Below, one piece after another: positions 25,748-34,684 of a stretch of DNA of 36,891 bases (its first letter is position 1; each line of letters opens with the position of its first letter). The stretch is from Anaerolineae bacterium (lineage in GTDB: Bacteria; Chloroflexota; Anaerolineae; Anaerolineales; Villigracilaceae). A program made the translations under genes and the position numbers. The notes beneath the pieces are model-generated. The model was given only the letters and a program-made list of their open reading frames with translations. It was not told the DNA's origin and ran no database searches. The stretch lies in the NCBI GenBank assembly GCA_017303735.1, contig JAFLCF010000019.1:1-36891 (forward strand), in the 5' to 3' direction.

Positions 25748-26323
25748 ATGACACCCTTGGAATATAAGTTAATGGGCTTGCTGGCACGCCAACCGATGTC
25801 GGGATATGATCTTGCCAAAATCATGAAACAGCGTTTTACCCCCTTCGGGTCGATCAGCCATACGCAAATTTATCCAGCACTCGCTAGTCTTGAGAAGCAG
25901 GGGATTGTGCGCTATCAGATCGTTGAGCAACAATCCGGGCGACCAAACAAAAAGGTGTATGAACTAACGGAGGACGGCCGAGCCGCCCTGCAGGAATGGG
26001 TCGAGTCTCCTACCTCCCTGGTCATTCTGAATGATGAGTTCTTCTTGAAGGCGTACAGCCTGTGGCTTGCCGACCCTGAACGCATGATCGAGCGTTTTCG
26101 TGAACAGGCTAAACTGCATCAGGAGCAGCTTGAACATTACCAACACGCGCTGCAGGCGCAGCTGGTTGCGAGCCATGCCGGTCCTGAGAACGCCAAGGTC
26201 GACGAGTTAAGTGATGTGTTGTACCGATATGTCATCGGTTATGAACAAAACTATCTTGACTGGTGTCAGTCTATGCTCCAGTATCTTGAGGAACACAAAC
26301 ATGTCCAGGAGACAGAAAAATAA
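25748..26323 (+). CDS. PadR-family transcriptional regulator
   Basis: A 191-residue protein with the N-terminal PadR winged helix (about 5-80: YKLMGLLARQPMSGYDL, QIYPALASLEKQGIV, the wing GRPNKKVYELTEDGR). A C-terminal helical domain of the Vir_act_alpha_C type (about 90-180) is used for dimerisation. PadR proteins repress detoxification or efflux genes until a phenolic or drug-like ligand binds. It is transcribed away from the hydrolase operon across an operator region. AAGGAA lies four bases before the ATG. Confidence 0.92.
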   Translation: MTPLEYKLMGLLARQPMSGYDLAKIMKQRFTPFGSISHTQIYPALASLEKQGIVRYQIVEQQSGRPNKKVYELTEDGRAALQEWVESPTSLVILNDEFFLKAYSLWLADPERMIERFREQAKLHQEQLEHYQHALQAQLVASHAGPENAKVDELSDVLYRYVIGYEQNYLDWCQSMLQYLEEHKHVQETEK

Positions 26324-26386
26324 GAGACTGCGTGTACGGGACTGTTGCTCTTGGATCTAGTTCGCCCCAAAAAGTGACCTGAATAG

Positions 26387-26427
26387 ATCGAAGACAGTGG
26401 AAAATGCTCCATTGCCTTCGATTTTTC
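26387..26427 (+). terminator. Terminator after the PadR gene
   Basis: ATCGAAG (26387-26393) pairs with CTTCGAT (26416-26422), with an inner CAGTGG/CCATTG helix, followed by a T run. It separates the PadR gene from the export operon. Confidence 0.75.
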
Positions 26428-26521
26428 TTACTACAGTACATCTACACTCATCTATCAGTTCTTTACAAATTCTGAATATTTGACCAATATCATGTGGGAA
26501 AAACATTCAGGAGATATATCT

Positions 26522-27829
26522 ATGTTCAAGAATAAGAAAGTCCGTAATTGGCTGTTCGCCGTAATTGCAGTAGCAGTGATCGCGGTTGTTACATACCTGT
26601 TATTGTCACCAGCGGATGCCAGTGATTCTACTGCTCCCACGCAGGGCAAGGTCGTAGCGCTCGAAGTATCACAAACCATCGAGACTTCCGGGACACTGGA
26701 CGCCCAGCCCTTTGCCAGCCTAACATGGAAGACCAGCGGGGTTGTCGAGTCGGTCAATGTTCAACCGGGAGATCTTGTACAAGCAGGTGACGTGCTGCTG
26801 GCACTACAGCCTTCAAGCACATCTGCCAGCATTGTTGCTGCGCAGGCAGACCTGATCAATGCCCAGGAAAAGCTGGAGGATTTGGTTTCATCGGGTACGG
26901 CTCTCGCACAGGCAGAGATCGATCTGAAGAAGGCACAGGAAGAATATGACGATGCCGTCTACTATCTGAAGTATCTGCAAAACGATGATCGTATCCCGCA
27001 AACGGAATACTCTGCCAAGCTGGTCAGCAATAACCGAAACGGCTGGACGTACGAGTATGAGCTCAACAATTTCAAAGGCCCGGCTCCTCAAGAATGGATC
27101 GATGATGCAGAGGATGACGTTGCTCTCAAGAAGGGACAGTTGGAAGATGCCCAGCGTGAGTATGATCGTTTGCTGGCCGGTGAAGAATCGACTGCTGTAT
27201 TAGCGGCCCGGGCCGAAGTGGAAGCTGCGCAAGTAACGATCAATTCGTTGTTCATTGTTGCCCCGTTCGACGGAAAGGTCCTCTCGGTGGATGATGTCGT
27301 CGGTGACCTTGTCGATGCGAACACCACCTCCGTCAATATTGCGGATATGAATCACCTCTACGTGGCAGCACAGGTGGATGAGTCGGATGTGGCAAATGTC
27401 AAGACGGGACAGCGGGCCGATATTACACTGGACGCGCTGAGCGATGTCACACTGACAGGAAAAGTGGCGGCGATCAATCCGGTGGGGGAGGAAGAGTCAG
27501 GTTTGGTGAAGTACACCGTCCAGATATATTTGGATCAGATAAATGACCAGGCATTCATCCCGCTGGGGACGACCGCGAACGTGACTATTCACATTAGTGA
27601 TGCATTGTCTTCCCTTGCTGTGCCGATCGCTACGATTCAAAATGATGCCAGTGGCGAATTCGTAATGGTGTTACAGAGTGACGGTTCGACAAAACGCGTG
27701 GATATCGTGAGCAGCGAGATTGTGGGTGATCTTGTGACCGTGGTCGGTGAATTGAAGGAAGGCGATGTTCTGATGATCTCTCAGACCAGCGGTGCACCAA
27801 GCAGCGGGCCTTTTGGCGGAGGAGACTAA
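26522..27829 (+). CDS. MacA-like periplasmic adaptor (HlyD family)
   Basis: A 435-residue protein with an N-terminal TM anchor (about 10-28), a lipoyl-like half motif SGVVESVNVQPGDLVQAGDVLLAL (about 72-95), and a long helical hairpin (about 100-245) rich in Ala, Glu and Gln. The second lipoyl half is IVAPFDGKVLSVDDVVGDLV, followed by beta-barrel domains and a Gly-rich tail. The start at 26522 has AGGAG eight bases upstream; the longer frame from 26480 lacks a site. It pairs with the ATPase and permease genes, and their arrangement matches MacAB-type exporters. Confidence 0.9.
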   Translation: MFKNKKVRNWLFAVIAVAVIAVVTYLLLSPADASDSTAPTQGKVVALEVSQTIETSGTLDAQPFASLTWKTSGVVESVNVQPGDLVQAGDVLLALQPSSTSASIVAAQADLINAQEKLEDLVSSGTALAQAEIDLKKAQEEYDDAVYYLKYLQNDDRIPQTEYSAKLVSNNRNGWTYEYELNNFKGPAPQEWIDDAEDDVALKKGQLEDAQREYDRLLAGEESTAVLAARAEVEAAQVTINSLFIVAPFDGKVLSVDDVVGDLVDANTTSVNIADMNHLYVAAQVDESDVANVKTGQRADITLDALSDVTLTGKVAAINPVGEEESGLVKYTVQIYLDQINDQAFIPLGTTANVTIHISDALSSLAVPIATIQNDASGEFVMVLQSDGSTKRVDIVSSEIVGDLVTVVGELKEGDVLMISQTSGAPSSGPFGGGD

Positions 27830-27830
27830 G

Positions 27831-28553
27831 ATGATTCACGCAGAGAATCTGACCAAGGTGTACCAAATGGGTGAAGACGAAGTTCGCGCCTTGAACAGCG
27901 CCAGTTTCACCATCGAGAAAGGTGAGATGGTCGCGATCATGGGACCCTCCGGCTCGGGCAAGAGCACGCTGATGTCGATTATCGGTTGTCTGGATGCTCC
28001 CAGCAGCGGTATGTACATCCTGGATGGCGAAGCGGTTGAAAACCTCTCGGACTCGGAACTGGCTGAGGTTCGTGGGCGCAAAATAGGATTTGTTTTCCAG
28101 CAGTTCAATTTACTGGCTCGCACCAGCGCGCTGGAAAATGTAATGCTGCCACTCACATACGCAGGGACATCGGGAAAGGAGCGCCATGAACGCGCCTTGA
28201 AGGCGCTCGAACGGGTCGGCCTGTCGGATCGAACACGTCATGTTCCAAACGAGCTCTCCGGTGGTCAACAACAGCGTGTGGCAATTGCGCGCGCTATTGT
28301 CAATGAACCAGCCATCCTGCTAGCAGATGAACCCACCGGCGCCCTGGACAGCAAGACCGGCGTAGAGATCATGAAGTTGTTCCAGAGTCTGCATCGAGAA
28401 CAAGGACAAACGGTGATTGTTGTCACGCATGACTTGCACGTGGCACGGCATACCGATCGCATTATTAAGTTATCGGATGGACACATTGTTTCCGATGATG
28501 TCAATCTCCATCCGATCACAGCGGGTACGCCGCGTGTAGAAGAAGTAATTTAG
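27831..28553 (+). CDS. MacB/LolD-type ABC transporter ATPase
   Basis: A 240-residue ATPase with Walker A GPSGSGKST (38-46), Q-loop FVFQQFNLL (87-95), signature LSGGQQQ (142-148), Walker B ILLADE (162-167) and switch His in VVTHD. The pattern of the LolD/MacB family is complete. It starts one base after the adaptor stop, with GGAGGAG inside the adaptor's 3' end as ribosome binding site, so translation is coupled. Confidence 0.94.
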   Translation: MIHAENLTKVYQMGEDEVRALNSASFTIEKGEMVAIMGPSGSGKSTLMSIIGCLDAPSSGMYILDGEAVENLSDSELAEVRGRKIGFVFQQFNLLARTSALENVMLPLTYAGTSGKERHERALKALERVGLSDRTRHVPNELSGGQQQRVAIARAIVNEPAILLADEPTGALDSKTGVEIMKLFQSLHREQGQTVIVVTHDLHVARHTDRIIKLSDGHIVSDDVNLHPITAGTPRVEEVI

Positions 28554-28567
28554 CAGGAGAACTAGCG

Positions 28568-29809
28568 ATGTTATTTTCAGAGAATTTCAAAATTGCCTTA
28601 CGGGCTCTACTTGCCAACAAGCTTCGGTCTGTACTGACAGTGCTGGGGATCGTGATCGGTGTCGCAACAGTCGTTGCTCTGATTTCTCTGGGCAGTGGCG
28701 CAACCGCCAGCATCACCAGCCAAATTCAAGGCACTGGCTCTAACTTATTGACTGTCGCGCCGGGACGAGTGCAGTTTGGCGCCAATCGGCCAGGCGGGTC
28801 CCAACAGCAAAGCCACCTTTATTATTCTGATTACGAGCTTCTCCAACGGAGTCTGACAGAGAATATCATAACAATGGCGCCAACTTACCAGTCTTCCTAC
28901 GTTGTAAAGTATGGCGAAGAAAGCTTCAATGTAAGTGTGACTGGCGTAACCGAAGACTACCAAACCATACGCTCTTACGAAGTATCCAGTGGCCGCTTGA
29001 TTAAGGATGGAGATAATAAGGCGCAGTCCAAAGTGGCTGTGTTGGGTTCACAAACCGCAGAGGACTTATTCGGACAGCTGTCGCCGGTTGGAAAAATGAT
29101 CTCGATCAACGGGATCAAGTTTGAGGTGGTGGGTGTACTCGAATCGAAGGGGTCCAGCGGTTTTGGCTCTTCCGACGATGCGGTATTTATTCCATTGGAC
29201 ACCGGTTATGACAAAGTGTTCGGATCAACCGCAAACTTTGACGGGAAGAAGACGATCAATAGTATTTTGATCTCGGTATCTACAGCAGAGAAGATGGACA
29301 CCGTTTCGGCACAGATCGAGTATCTGATCCGCCGTTCCCATAAACTGGCATCATCCGACGAAGCGGATTTCAACGTCATGAACCAGGCAGACCTTCTGCA
29401 GACACTGAACACGGTAACTCAAACCCTGACAATTTTCCTGGGCGCCATTGCAGGAATTTCGCTCCTCGTGGGAGGCATTGGGATCATGAATATCATGCTC
29501 GTTTCGGTCACGGAGCGGACGAAGGAGATTGGTCTGCGAAAGGCTGTTGGTGCCACTCGGAATCAAATTCTGACACAATTCCTGATCGAGACCGTAACCC
29601 TCAGTGTCCTGGGCGGGATCATTGGTATTCTTCTTGGCATCGGAATTGCCTATGGGTTTACATTGACAGGATTGATCACGGCCGTTGTCACGGTGGATTC
29701 CATCCTGCTTGCATTTACCTTCTCACTAGCGATCGGTGTATTCTTTGGGATTTATCCTGCTTTCCGTGCAGCCAATCTGCACCCAATGGTGGCGCTGCGA
29801 TATGAGTAA
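28568..29809 (+). CDS. MacB-type ABC transporter permease (FtsX family)
   Basis: A 413-residue permease. One N-terminal TM helix (about 20-41) is followed by a large extracytoplasmic MacB_PCD domain (about 42-270) and three C-terminal TM helices (about 277-309, 330-357, 371-397) with the FtsX signature SVTERTKEIGLRKAVGAT. It is a separate chain from the ATPase, the split form usual outside proteobacteria. Likely cargo: lipids, peptides or antibiotics. AGGAGA precedes the ATG, 14 bases after the ATPase stop. Confidence 0.92.
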   Translation: MLFSENFKIALRALLANKLRSVLTVLGIVIGVATVVALISLGSGATASITSQIQGTGSNLLTVAPGRVQFGANRPGGSQQQSHLYYSDYELLQRSLTENIITMAPTYQSSYVVKYGEESFNVSVTGVTEDYQTIRSYEVSSGRLIKDGDNKAQSKVAVLGSQTAEDLFGQLSPVGKMISINGIKFEVVGVLESKGSSGFGSSDDAVFIPLDTGYDKVFGSTANFDGKKTINSILISVSTAEKMDTVSAQIEYLIRRSHKLASSDEADFNVMNQADLLQTLNTVTQTLTIFLGAIAGISLLVGGIGIMNIMLVSVTERTKEIGLRKAVGATRNQILTQFLIETVTLSVLGGIIGILLGIGIAYGFTLTGLITAVVTVDSILLAFTFSLAIGVFFGIYPAFRAANLHPMVALRYE

Positions 29810-29818
29810 TGGAACACA

Positions 29819-29866
29819 TCACGAAGGATTACAAGTCTGTATCTCTACTTTTGTGGTCCTTCGTGA
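29819..29866. repeat. Inverted repeat (CACGAAGGA type)
   Basis: TCACGAAGGA (29819-29828) and TCCTTCGTGA (29857-29866) are perfect complements, with a second weaker pairing inside. It fills the gap between the permease and response-regulator genes. It may partly terminate the exporter operon or simply be a dispersed palindrome. Confidence 0.65.
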
Positions 29867-29907
29867 CATCCCTGCCCCGAACAGCCAGCTTATGGTAAAA
29901 AGGTTTT

Positions 29908-30573
29908 ATGTCAAAGAAAATTTTGCTAATCGAGGATGATCCCGATATTATTGAAATTTGTCGCGGCTATCTGAAAGCCGCTGGGTATGATGTGCTCACG
30001 ACCATGACCGGTCCCAGTGGGCTGGCAGCAGCTCGTCGTGAAAAGCCCGACCTGATCGTATTAGACCTGATGTTGCCGGAAATGGATGGGCTGGACGTAT
30101 GCCGCGCGATTCGACGGGAAAGTGAAGTCCCGATCATCATGCTCACGGCCCGCGTAGAGGAGATGGACCGTTTGATCGGATTGGAGATCGGCGCTGATGA
30201 TTACATCACCAAGCCATTTAGTCCACGCGAACTAGTGGCTCGTGTGCGCGTGGGTCTGCGTCGTGTCAGCGCAGACCCAACCAGCGATGTCTTGCGGGTG
30301 GGGACTGTCACTCTTGATCGGGCACACTATACGGCGACCCTTCCGGAAAAAACGGTCAGTCTGACTGCCACGGAATTTGAGATCCTTGCCACATTGATGA
30401 GCCAGCCAGGTCGCATTTTCTCGCGTGGTCAGCTGACGGAAGCAGTTCATGGCACAACCTTTGAAAGCTACGAGCGTGCCATAAATTCTCACATCAATAA
30501 TCTGCGCCGCAAATTGGAACCGGCTGAGTACATTGTTACGATCCATGGCGTCGGTTATAAATTTGAAGGTTGA
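29908..30573 (+). CDS. OmpR-family response regulator
   Basis: A 221-residue regulator with a receiver domain (1-120; acidic pocket E9/D10/D11, phospho-acceptor D53, T80, K102) and a C-terminal OmpR/PhoB winged helix (about 130-221). The latter includes LTATEFEILATLMSQPGRIFSR and the terminal IVTIHGVGYKFEG. AAAAAGG lies four bases before the ATG. It probably controls the adjacent MacAB-like exporter in answer to envelope or antimicrobial stress, as with BaeR-like regulators. Confidence 0.93.
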   Translation: MSKKILLIEDDPDIIEICRGYLKAAGYDVLTTMTGPSGLAAARREKPDLIVLDLMLPEMDGLDVCRAIRRESEVPIIMLTARVEEMDRLIGLEIGADDYITKPFSPRELVARVRVGLRRVSADPTSDVLRVGTVTLDRAHYTATLPEKTVSLTATEFEILATLMSQPGRIFSRGQLTEAVHGTTFESYERAINSHINNLRRKLEPAEYIVTIHGVGYKFEG

Positions 30574-30574
30574 T

Positions 30575-31918
30575 ATGGATGCTGCTCGTCAAATCCGCCA
30601 ACGTATCATTTGGATCATCCTGCGCGCGTTTATGGCTGTTCTCCTGGTGATCTTAGTTGTGATCGTGGTGACTACAGCCATACTCCTTTCGACGGGATCC
30701 AGTTACTCTCCCTTTGAGGAGATCCCCGCTGTTTTGCAGGCAAAGGGATATTACGCAGGTCATGGCAACTGGGATGGAGTGGAAGCGGTCTTTGCTGATG
30801 ACCCTCTCGCCCCAGCAATAACCCTTTTGGATGCCGATCGTCATATTGTCGTTGATCACGGCAACCCGGATGCTCCAATGGTTGGGACAGTTTATCAATC
30901 AACAAAGGAAGATATCCTGATTGACTTAACTTCCCAGGACAGCACGGTAGGAACCATCGTTGTCGACCGCTCTGCGATGCGTTCCCGGGACGGGGGACTC
31001 AACAGGATCTTGATACTCCTGACCTTGCTATCCATCTTTCTTGCCTTGCTTGCGACGGTGTTGATCGGTTTGCTTTCCAGAAACGTGATCACACCGCTGG
31101 CCGATGTGATCGCTGCCTCGCGTGAAGTGGCAGCAGGCAAACTCAGTACGCGCGTGTCTGTGCGCGGTCCGCAGGATTTAAAGGTTATGACCGACAGTTT
31201 CAACCAGATGGCTGACAGCCTGGAACGCAACGAGATTACAAGACATAATACGCTAACGGATATCGCACATGAGCTGCGCACGCCAATCACTGCCATTCGG
31301 GGGTGGTTGGAAGGCATGCTGGATGGTGTATATCCTGCCGATGAAAAACATATCAGTCTGGCACTGAAAGCCAGTTACCTGCTGGGCGGGCTTGTCGACG
31401 ATCTACGTCTGCTTACCCTCGCAGAATCGGGTCAATTATCCTTTGATATTCGAGAAACAAATCTGGTTTCTCTGGCTGAACAAGTCCGTGAAATGTTTGC
31501 TGCTGAAGCCGCGGAGAAATCTATAACCTTGCGTCTCGAACCTGCCACCAGAGAATTTCTAGTTCTGGCAGATCACCAGCGCACCGAGCAGGTCGTAGGC
31601 AACCTGGTCGGGAATGCTTTGCGTTATATTCCTCAAGGTGGAGAAATCCGCTTATCCTTGGCCCAGGAAGGAGATCAAGTGAGTCTCTCGATCGAGGATA
31701 ATGGTCCTGGCATCCCTGAAGAAGACTTGCCTTTCATTTTTGATCGCTTCTGGCGCAGGGACAAGTCGAGGGCACGCAGTTCGGGCGGCTCTGGGCTTGG
31801 ACTGACGATCGCGCGACAATTGATCGAATCCCAGGGAGGAAAAATTCGAGCTGAAAACCGGTCGGGCGGTGGCTTGAACATGGTGATATCCCTTCCGTCT
31901 GCGAAAATTGCCAGGTAA
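30575..31918 (+). CDS. Membrane sensor histidine kinase, partner of the upstream regulator
   Basis: A 447-residue kinase starting one base after the regulator stop (TGATATG), with GAAGG as ribosome binding site. TM helices lie at about 16-39 and 145-167, with an extracytoplasmic sensor between (40-144). Then come HAMP (168-220), HisKA with H232 in DIAHELRTP, and HATPase with DNGPGIP and GGSGLGLTIA. The set forms a classical two-component pair. The longer frame from 30533 overlaps the regulator and is less likely. Confidence 0.92.
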   Translation: MDAARQIRQRIIWIILRAFMAVLLVILVVIVVTTAILLSTGSSYSPFEEIPAVLQAKGYYAGHGNWDGVEAVFADDPLAPAITLLDADRHIVVDHGNPDAPMVGTVYQSTKEDILIDLTSQDSTVGTIVVDRSAMRSRDGGLNRILILLTLLSIFLALLATVLIGLLSRNVITPLADVIAASREVAAGKLSTRVSVRGPQDLKVMTDSFNQMADSLERNEITRHNTLTDIAHELRTPITAIRGWLEGMLDGVYPADEKHISLALKASYLLGGLVDDLRLLTLAESGQLSFDIRETNLVSLAEQVREMFAAEAAEKSITLRLEPATREFLVLADHQRTEQVVGNLVGNALRYIPQGGEIRLSLAQEGDQVSLSIEDNGPGIPEEDLPFIFDRFWRRDKSRARSSGGSGLGLTIARQLIESQGGKIRAENRSGGGLNMVISLPSAKIAR

Positions 31919-31933
31919 TCACTGGCTTCTTTG

Positions 31934-31971
31934 AAGCAAAACGCCCCGCAGATCTGCGAGGCGTTTTGCTT
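31934..31971 (+). terminator. Hairpin terminator after the kinase gene
   Basis: AAGCAAAACGCC (31934-31945) pairs with GGCGTTTTGCTT (31960-31971), with an inner CGCAGA/TCTGCG helix, giving an 18-bp interrupted stem just after the stop. There is no long T tract. Confidence 0.7.
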
Positions 31972-32049
31972 TACAAGCTTCCATCGAAACTTTACAAGAA
32001 ATTGATAACTGGTTGGTAAAAATGGACAAGTTTACAACTGGAGAAAATA

Positions 32050-32532
32050 ATGCAAATACAACCAACCAACAAAATCAGTACCAACCGAGCAAACTGGATA
32101 ATCGATGTAATAGTGTTTACGCTGTTCTTTTTTGTGGTTGCCCCACAGTCGACCGGCATTCCTATTCACGAGTGGCTCACTTTGGTATTCTTCGCTACTT
32201 TCATCGTCCATCTCACCATCCACTGGCGCTGGATCGTGGATATCAGCAAGCGTCTGTTGAAGAAATTACCTGGAGAAACACGTTTCAACTACGTTCTGAA
32301 TTTTGTTTCCTATTTCATGATGGTACTGGCAATGGTTAGTGGCATATTGATCTCGGAAGCGGTATTGCCAGCACTGGGCATCCATGTCGTGATCGATCCG
32401 TTTTGGACCTCACTCCATGAAACCTCAGCCGACCTGTCCCTTTTGCTGTTGGCTGTTCACCTGGCGATGCACTGGACCTGGATCACCAATGCTTTCAAAC
32501 GTTATGTTCTGCGTAAACAAGCTGCACACTAG
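32050..32532 (+). CDS. DUF4405-like four-TM membrane protein
   Basis: A 160-residue protein with four TM helices (about 17-33, 43-62, 83-106, 126-146) and His/Trp pairs at helix ends (HLTIHWRWIVD, HLAMHWTWITN), plus a DPFWTSLHETSADLSLLLLAVHLAMHW segment. This pattern is that of the DUF4405 / cytochrome-b-like group, where His may bind heme. GGAG lies six bases before the ATG. It forms a two-gene unit with the small protein downstream. Confidence 0.75.
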   Translation: MQIQPTNKISTNRANWIIDVIVFTLFFFVVAPQSTGIPIHEWLTLVFFATFIVHLTIHWRWIVDISKRLLKKLPGETRFNYVLNFVSYFMMVLAMVSGILISEAVLPALGIHVVIDPFWTSLHETSADLSLLLLAVHLAMHWTWITNAFKRYVLRKQAAH

Positions 32533-32543
32533 GAGATTTTACA

Positions 32544-32849
32544 ATGCAAACCCTGAACCGAACACTAATTATCCTGACGATAACCATATTGGTTGCCCTT
32601 GTCATGGTGCCTCTAGCCCAAACAAGTTGGGCGAACGATATGCGGACGACTACTTCGAATCAGTCCCAAGAGGGACGGCTCGAAGGTCTAGGAGCTCAAT
32701 CGCCTAGCGTTAGCTTTTTTGCTGGCTTGCTCAGGCCCATGATCGTTTTGCTTTTTCTAGGCTCAATCACGCTCGGAATTTTGAACTTGATCCGGCGCCT
32801 TAATAGGAAAGCGCCAGCAAATATCAGAGTTAGGCCATCCAACAGATGA
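32544..32849 (+). CDS. Small membrane protein with signal-like N-terminus
   Basis: A 101-residue protein with an N-terminal hydrophobic segment (about 7-25), possibly a cleaved signal (LAQTSWAND), a polar loop (31-56), a second TM helix (about 57-83), and a basic tail. The family is not recognised. AGGAG lies eight bases upstream, and the gap to the DUF4405-like gene is 11 bases, so both are probably cotranscribed and may work together. Confidence 0.65.
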   Translation: MQTLNRTLIILTITILVALVMVPLAQTSWANDMRTTTSNQSQEGRLEGLGAQSPSVSFFAGLLRPMIVLLFLGSITLGILNLIRRLNRKAPANIRVRPSNR

Positions 32850-33004
32850 TCCTTTCTGAATGAATTGTCTGACCCGCAACAGTGACTAACGGACACTGCA
32901 AACCGTGGAAAATTTAATTACGAGCAGTGGAGATTCATCTTTGCTGCTCATAATTGTTTCTTGATCCCTGATCGAGTTTTCAGCCGTTCTGCCGCCTATG
33001 AAAC

Positions 33005-33196
33005 TTATACCCGTATATCAGATATGTGCCCCGCCGGACAAATCCGATTGCGGTTGTGAGGTGGAAAATAGACAGTTTTGACTTCAACGGATCCAATTTT
33101 AGTAGGATTGATACATTGGTGTCGCTACCCTGTCGTCAAGGAAGGAGTCGTTGTAGGCAGGGTAGTGGCAGCTTCCTTGTTGATGGGATGAATTTA
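33005..33196 (+). repeat. Long diverged direct repeat, right copy
   Basis: Partner of 19254-19441. This copy ends at the stop codon of the orphan gene on the minus strand (33194-33196). It contains a clear hairpin, CGCTACCCTG...CAGGGTAGTG (33124-33133 with 33157-33166), that is only partly preserved in the left copy. The gap between 32849 and 33194 holds nothing else. Confidence 0.72.
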
Positions 33197-34684
33197 ATCC
33201 AGCGGTTTATGCTGTGCCAGCCATACCCGGCTTTCTCTTCTTGCCTCATCTGGAATAAGCTTTGAGTCACTCCTGGTTTCGTGCATGAATTCCAATAGCC
33301 GTTCGTCATCAATTAATTCAACGGACACACCCAGGAAATCGCGGTAATCATTTACATCCAGAGCAAAACTCAGCGATTCTCGCAGTGCTTTCCATTCCAT
33401 AAATTCACCCCGATTCTTATCTTCATTCCAAACATGATTAGCCTCTCCACATGCCCCTAGTGAGGCAATGAATCCTGTCTCAGCTTCCTGGTATCCAAAT
33501 CGTCCACAGACAATTTCTCCTGTTTTGAACTGTTGCAAAATTCGACTTTGATTCCAAACTTTCTGGGCTTGCTCTGCCGCTGATGCCTCTTGATAATAAT
33601 TGGTGAGAGATGTAAACCGAAAGTACTCGGAATTATCTCCAAGCATTTGGTCAATTTGGAAGTGGCCAGTATCAAGGTGAATATCATTCGCAAGTTTGCC
33701 CGGCGTTGGATAACGATCCGCAAACTTATAGGTGTCACCGCAAATTGTCTCAAAACTTTTGTAGGAAATAGGTTTAACCTCTAGATCGATTAAGACTTTG
33801 TAAGTAATCCGTTGCGGCTCCATCCGGGCGGAATCGATCCAATAGGGTCCATTTATGAGTTTTGCCTTTAAACGGTTGCGGTTCGCATTGATCTCTTCAT
33901 CGCTTAATATTCGTCCGTCTTTCTTCACATCTGGTTCGTTTGCCAGTTCAACGATTTCCTTTTCCACCCAATCCACCGCATCAACAAACTTTACAAAATA
34001 GTGTGAATTCCCCACATGACCTTCTCGTTTGACGCAGGTGTTCCAGAACAGTTTATTTTTCGCTAACCAAATCCTTCCTTCAGCTGCTTGATATTGACAA
34101 ATCATGCGAGAAGCATCATCACTTTCCCATTCAAAGGATCTGGTTTTGAAATCAAATTCCTTCATCTCTTTCTCATGAGAAAGCTCAAATAAGAAATCAT
34201 ACACTCGTCCCAATGCTTCTTGAACGCGTTTCTTTTCTTGCTCTGCCATTTGGGTAATAGATTGCTTTTTTGACTCCAGCAGCTCGATCAATTCGTAGCC
34301 GGCTTCGGGTGGTAAATGGATGATTTCTTCATAAACATCCTCGCCCTTCGGCTTCTCACCTGCAGGTTCTGGCTCTCCCTTCTTTCGTTTCTTGCGAGAT
34401 GGTAGATTCAGTTCGATTCGATGAACCAAGCGGGTGATGGAGACGCCCTTGGATTTCCAAGTATCTTGTGAAACCAGTTCACTTAACAATTTCGGAGACT
34501 CGGTTCCATTAAGAGTCTCTATGTTTCTATCGATGTTATTCCAGATGATCAACCCCTGTTCTTGCCAATTATGGAAATGGCGCGATTCAAGCCATTCTGG
34601 ACACCCTTCTGGCTTGTTGTTTTTATGGAAGCGCTGATAATTCGGATATTCATTAAATCGGATACCCCACGTTGCTTCTGTCAT
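33194..34684 (-). CDS. Large hypothetical protein, no recognised family
   Basis: A 496-residue soluble protein, predicted start ATG at 34684 because GAGG (34692-34695) is correctly spaced for it, while the in-frame ATG at 34690 touches the Shine-Dalgarno. It is charged and Trp-rich (QNWQEQGLIIWNN-type segments) and has a basic/Pro linker RKKRKKGEPEPAGEKPKGED at about 98-117. A coiled-coil-like Glu/Lys/Gln stretch follows (about 137-160). No TM helices, signal peptide or known catalytic motif are seen. It stands alone, converging on the DUF4405-like unit, inside the repeat-flanked segment, and is AT-richer than the core genes. Confidence 0.7.
   Translation of the reverse strand: MTEATWGIRFNEYPNYQRFHKNNKPEGCPEWLESRHFHNWQEQGLIIWNNIDRNIETLNGTESPKLLSELVSQDTWKSKGVSITRLVHRIELNLPSRKKRKKGEPEPAGEKPKGEDVYEEIIHLPPEAGYELIELLESKKQSITQMAEQEKKRVQEALGRVYDFLFELSHEKEMKEFDFKTRSFEWESDDASRMICQYQAAEGRIWLAKNKLFWNTCVKREGHVGNSHYFVKFVDAVDWVEKEIVELANEPDVKKDGRILSDEEINANRNRLKAKLINGPYWIDSARMEPQRITYKVLIDLEVKPISYKSFETICGDTYKFADRYPTPGKLANDIHLDTGHFQIDQMLGDNSEYFRFTSLTNYYQEASAAEQAQKVWNQSRILQQFKTGEIVCGRFGYQEAETGFIASLGACGEANHVWNEDKNRGEFMEWKALRESLSFALDVNDYRDFLGVSVELIDDERLLEFMHETRSDSKLIPDEARRESRVWLAQHKPLD

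Noticed and set aside
33026..33265. 79-codon plus-strand frame inside the right direct repeat
   Set aside because: It begins mid-repeat, overlaps the end of the orphan gene, and the matching frame in the left copy contains a stop.
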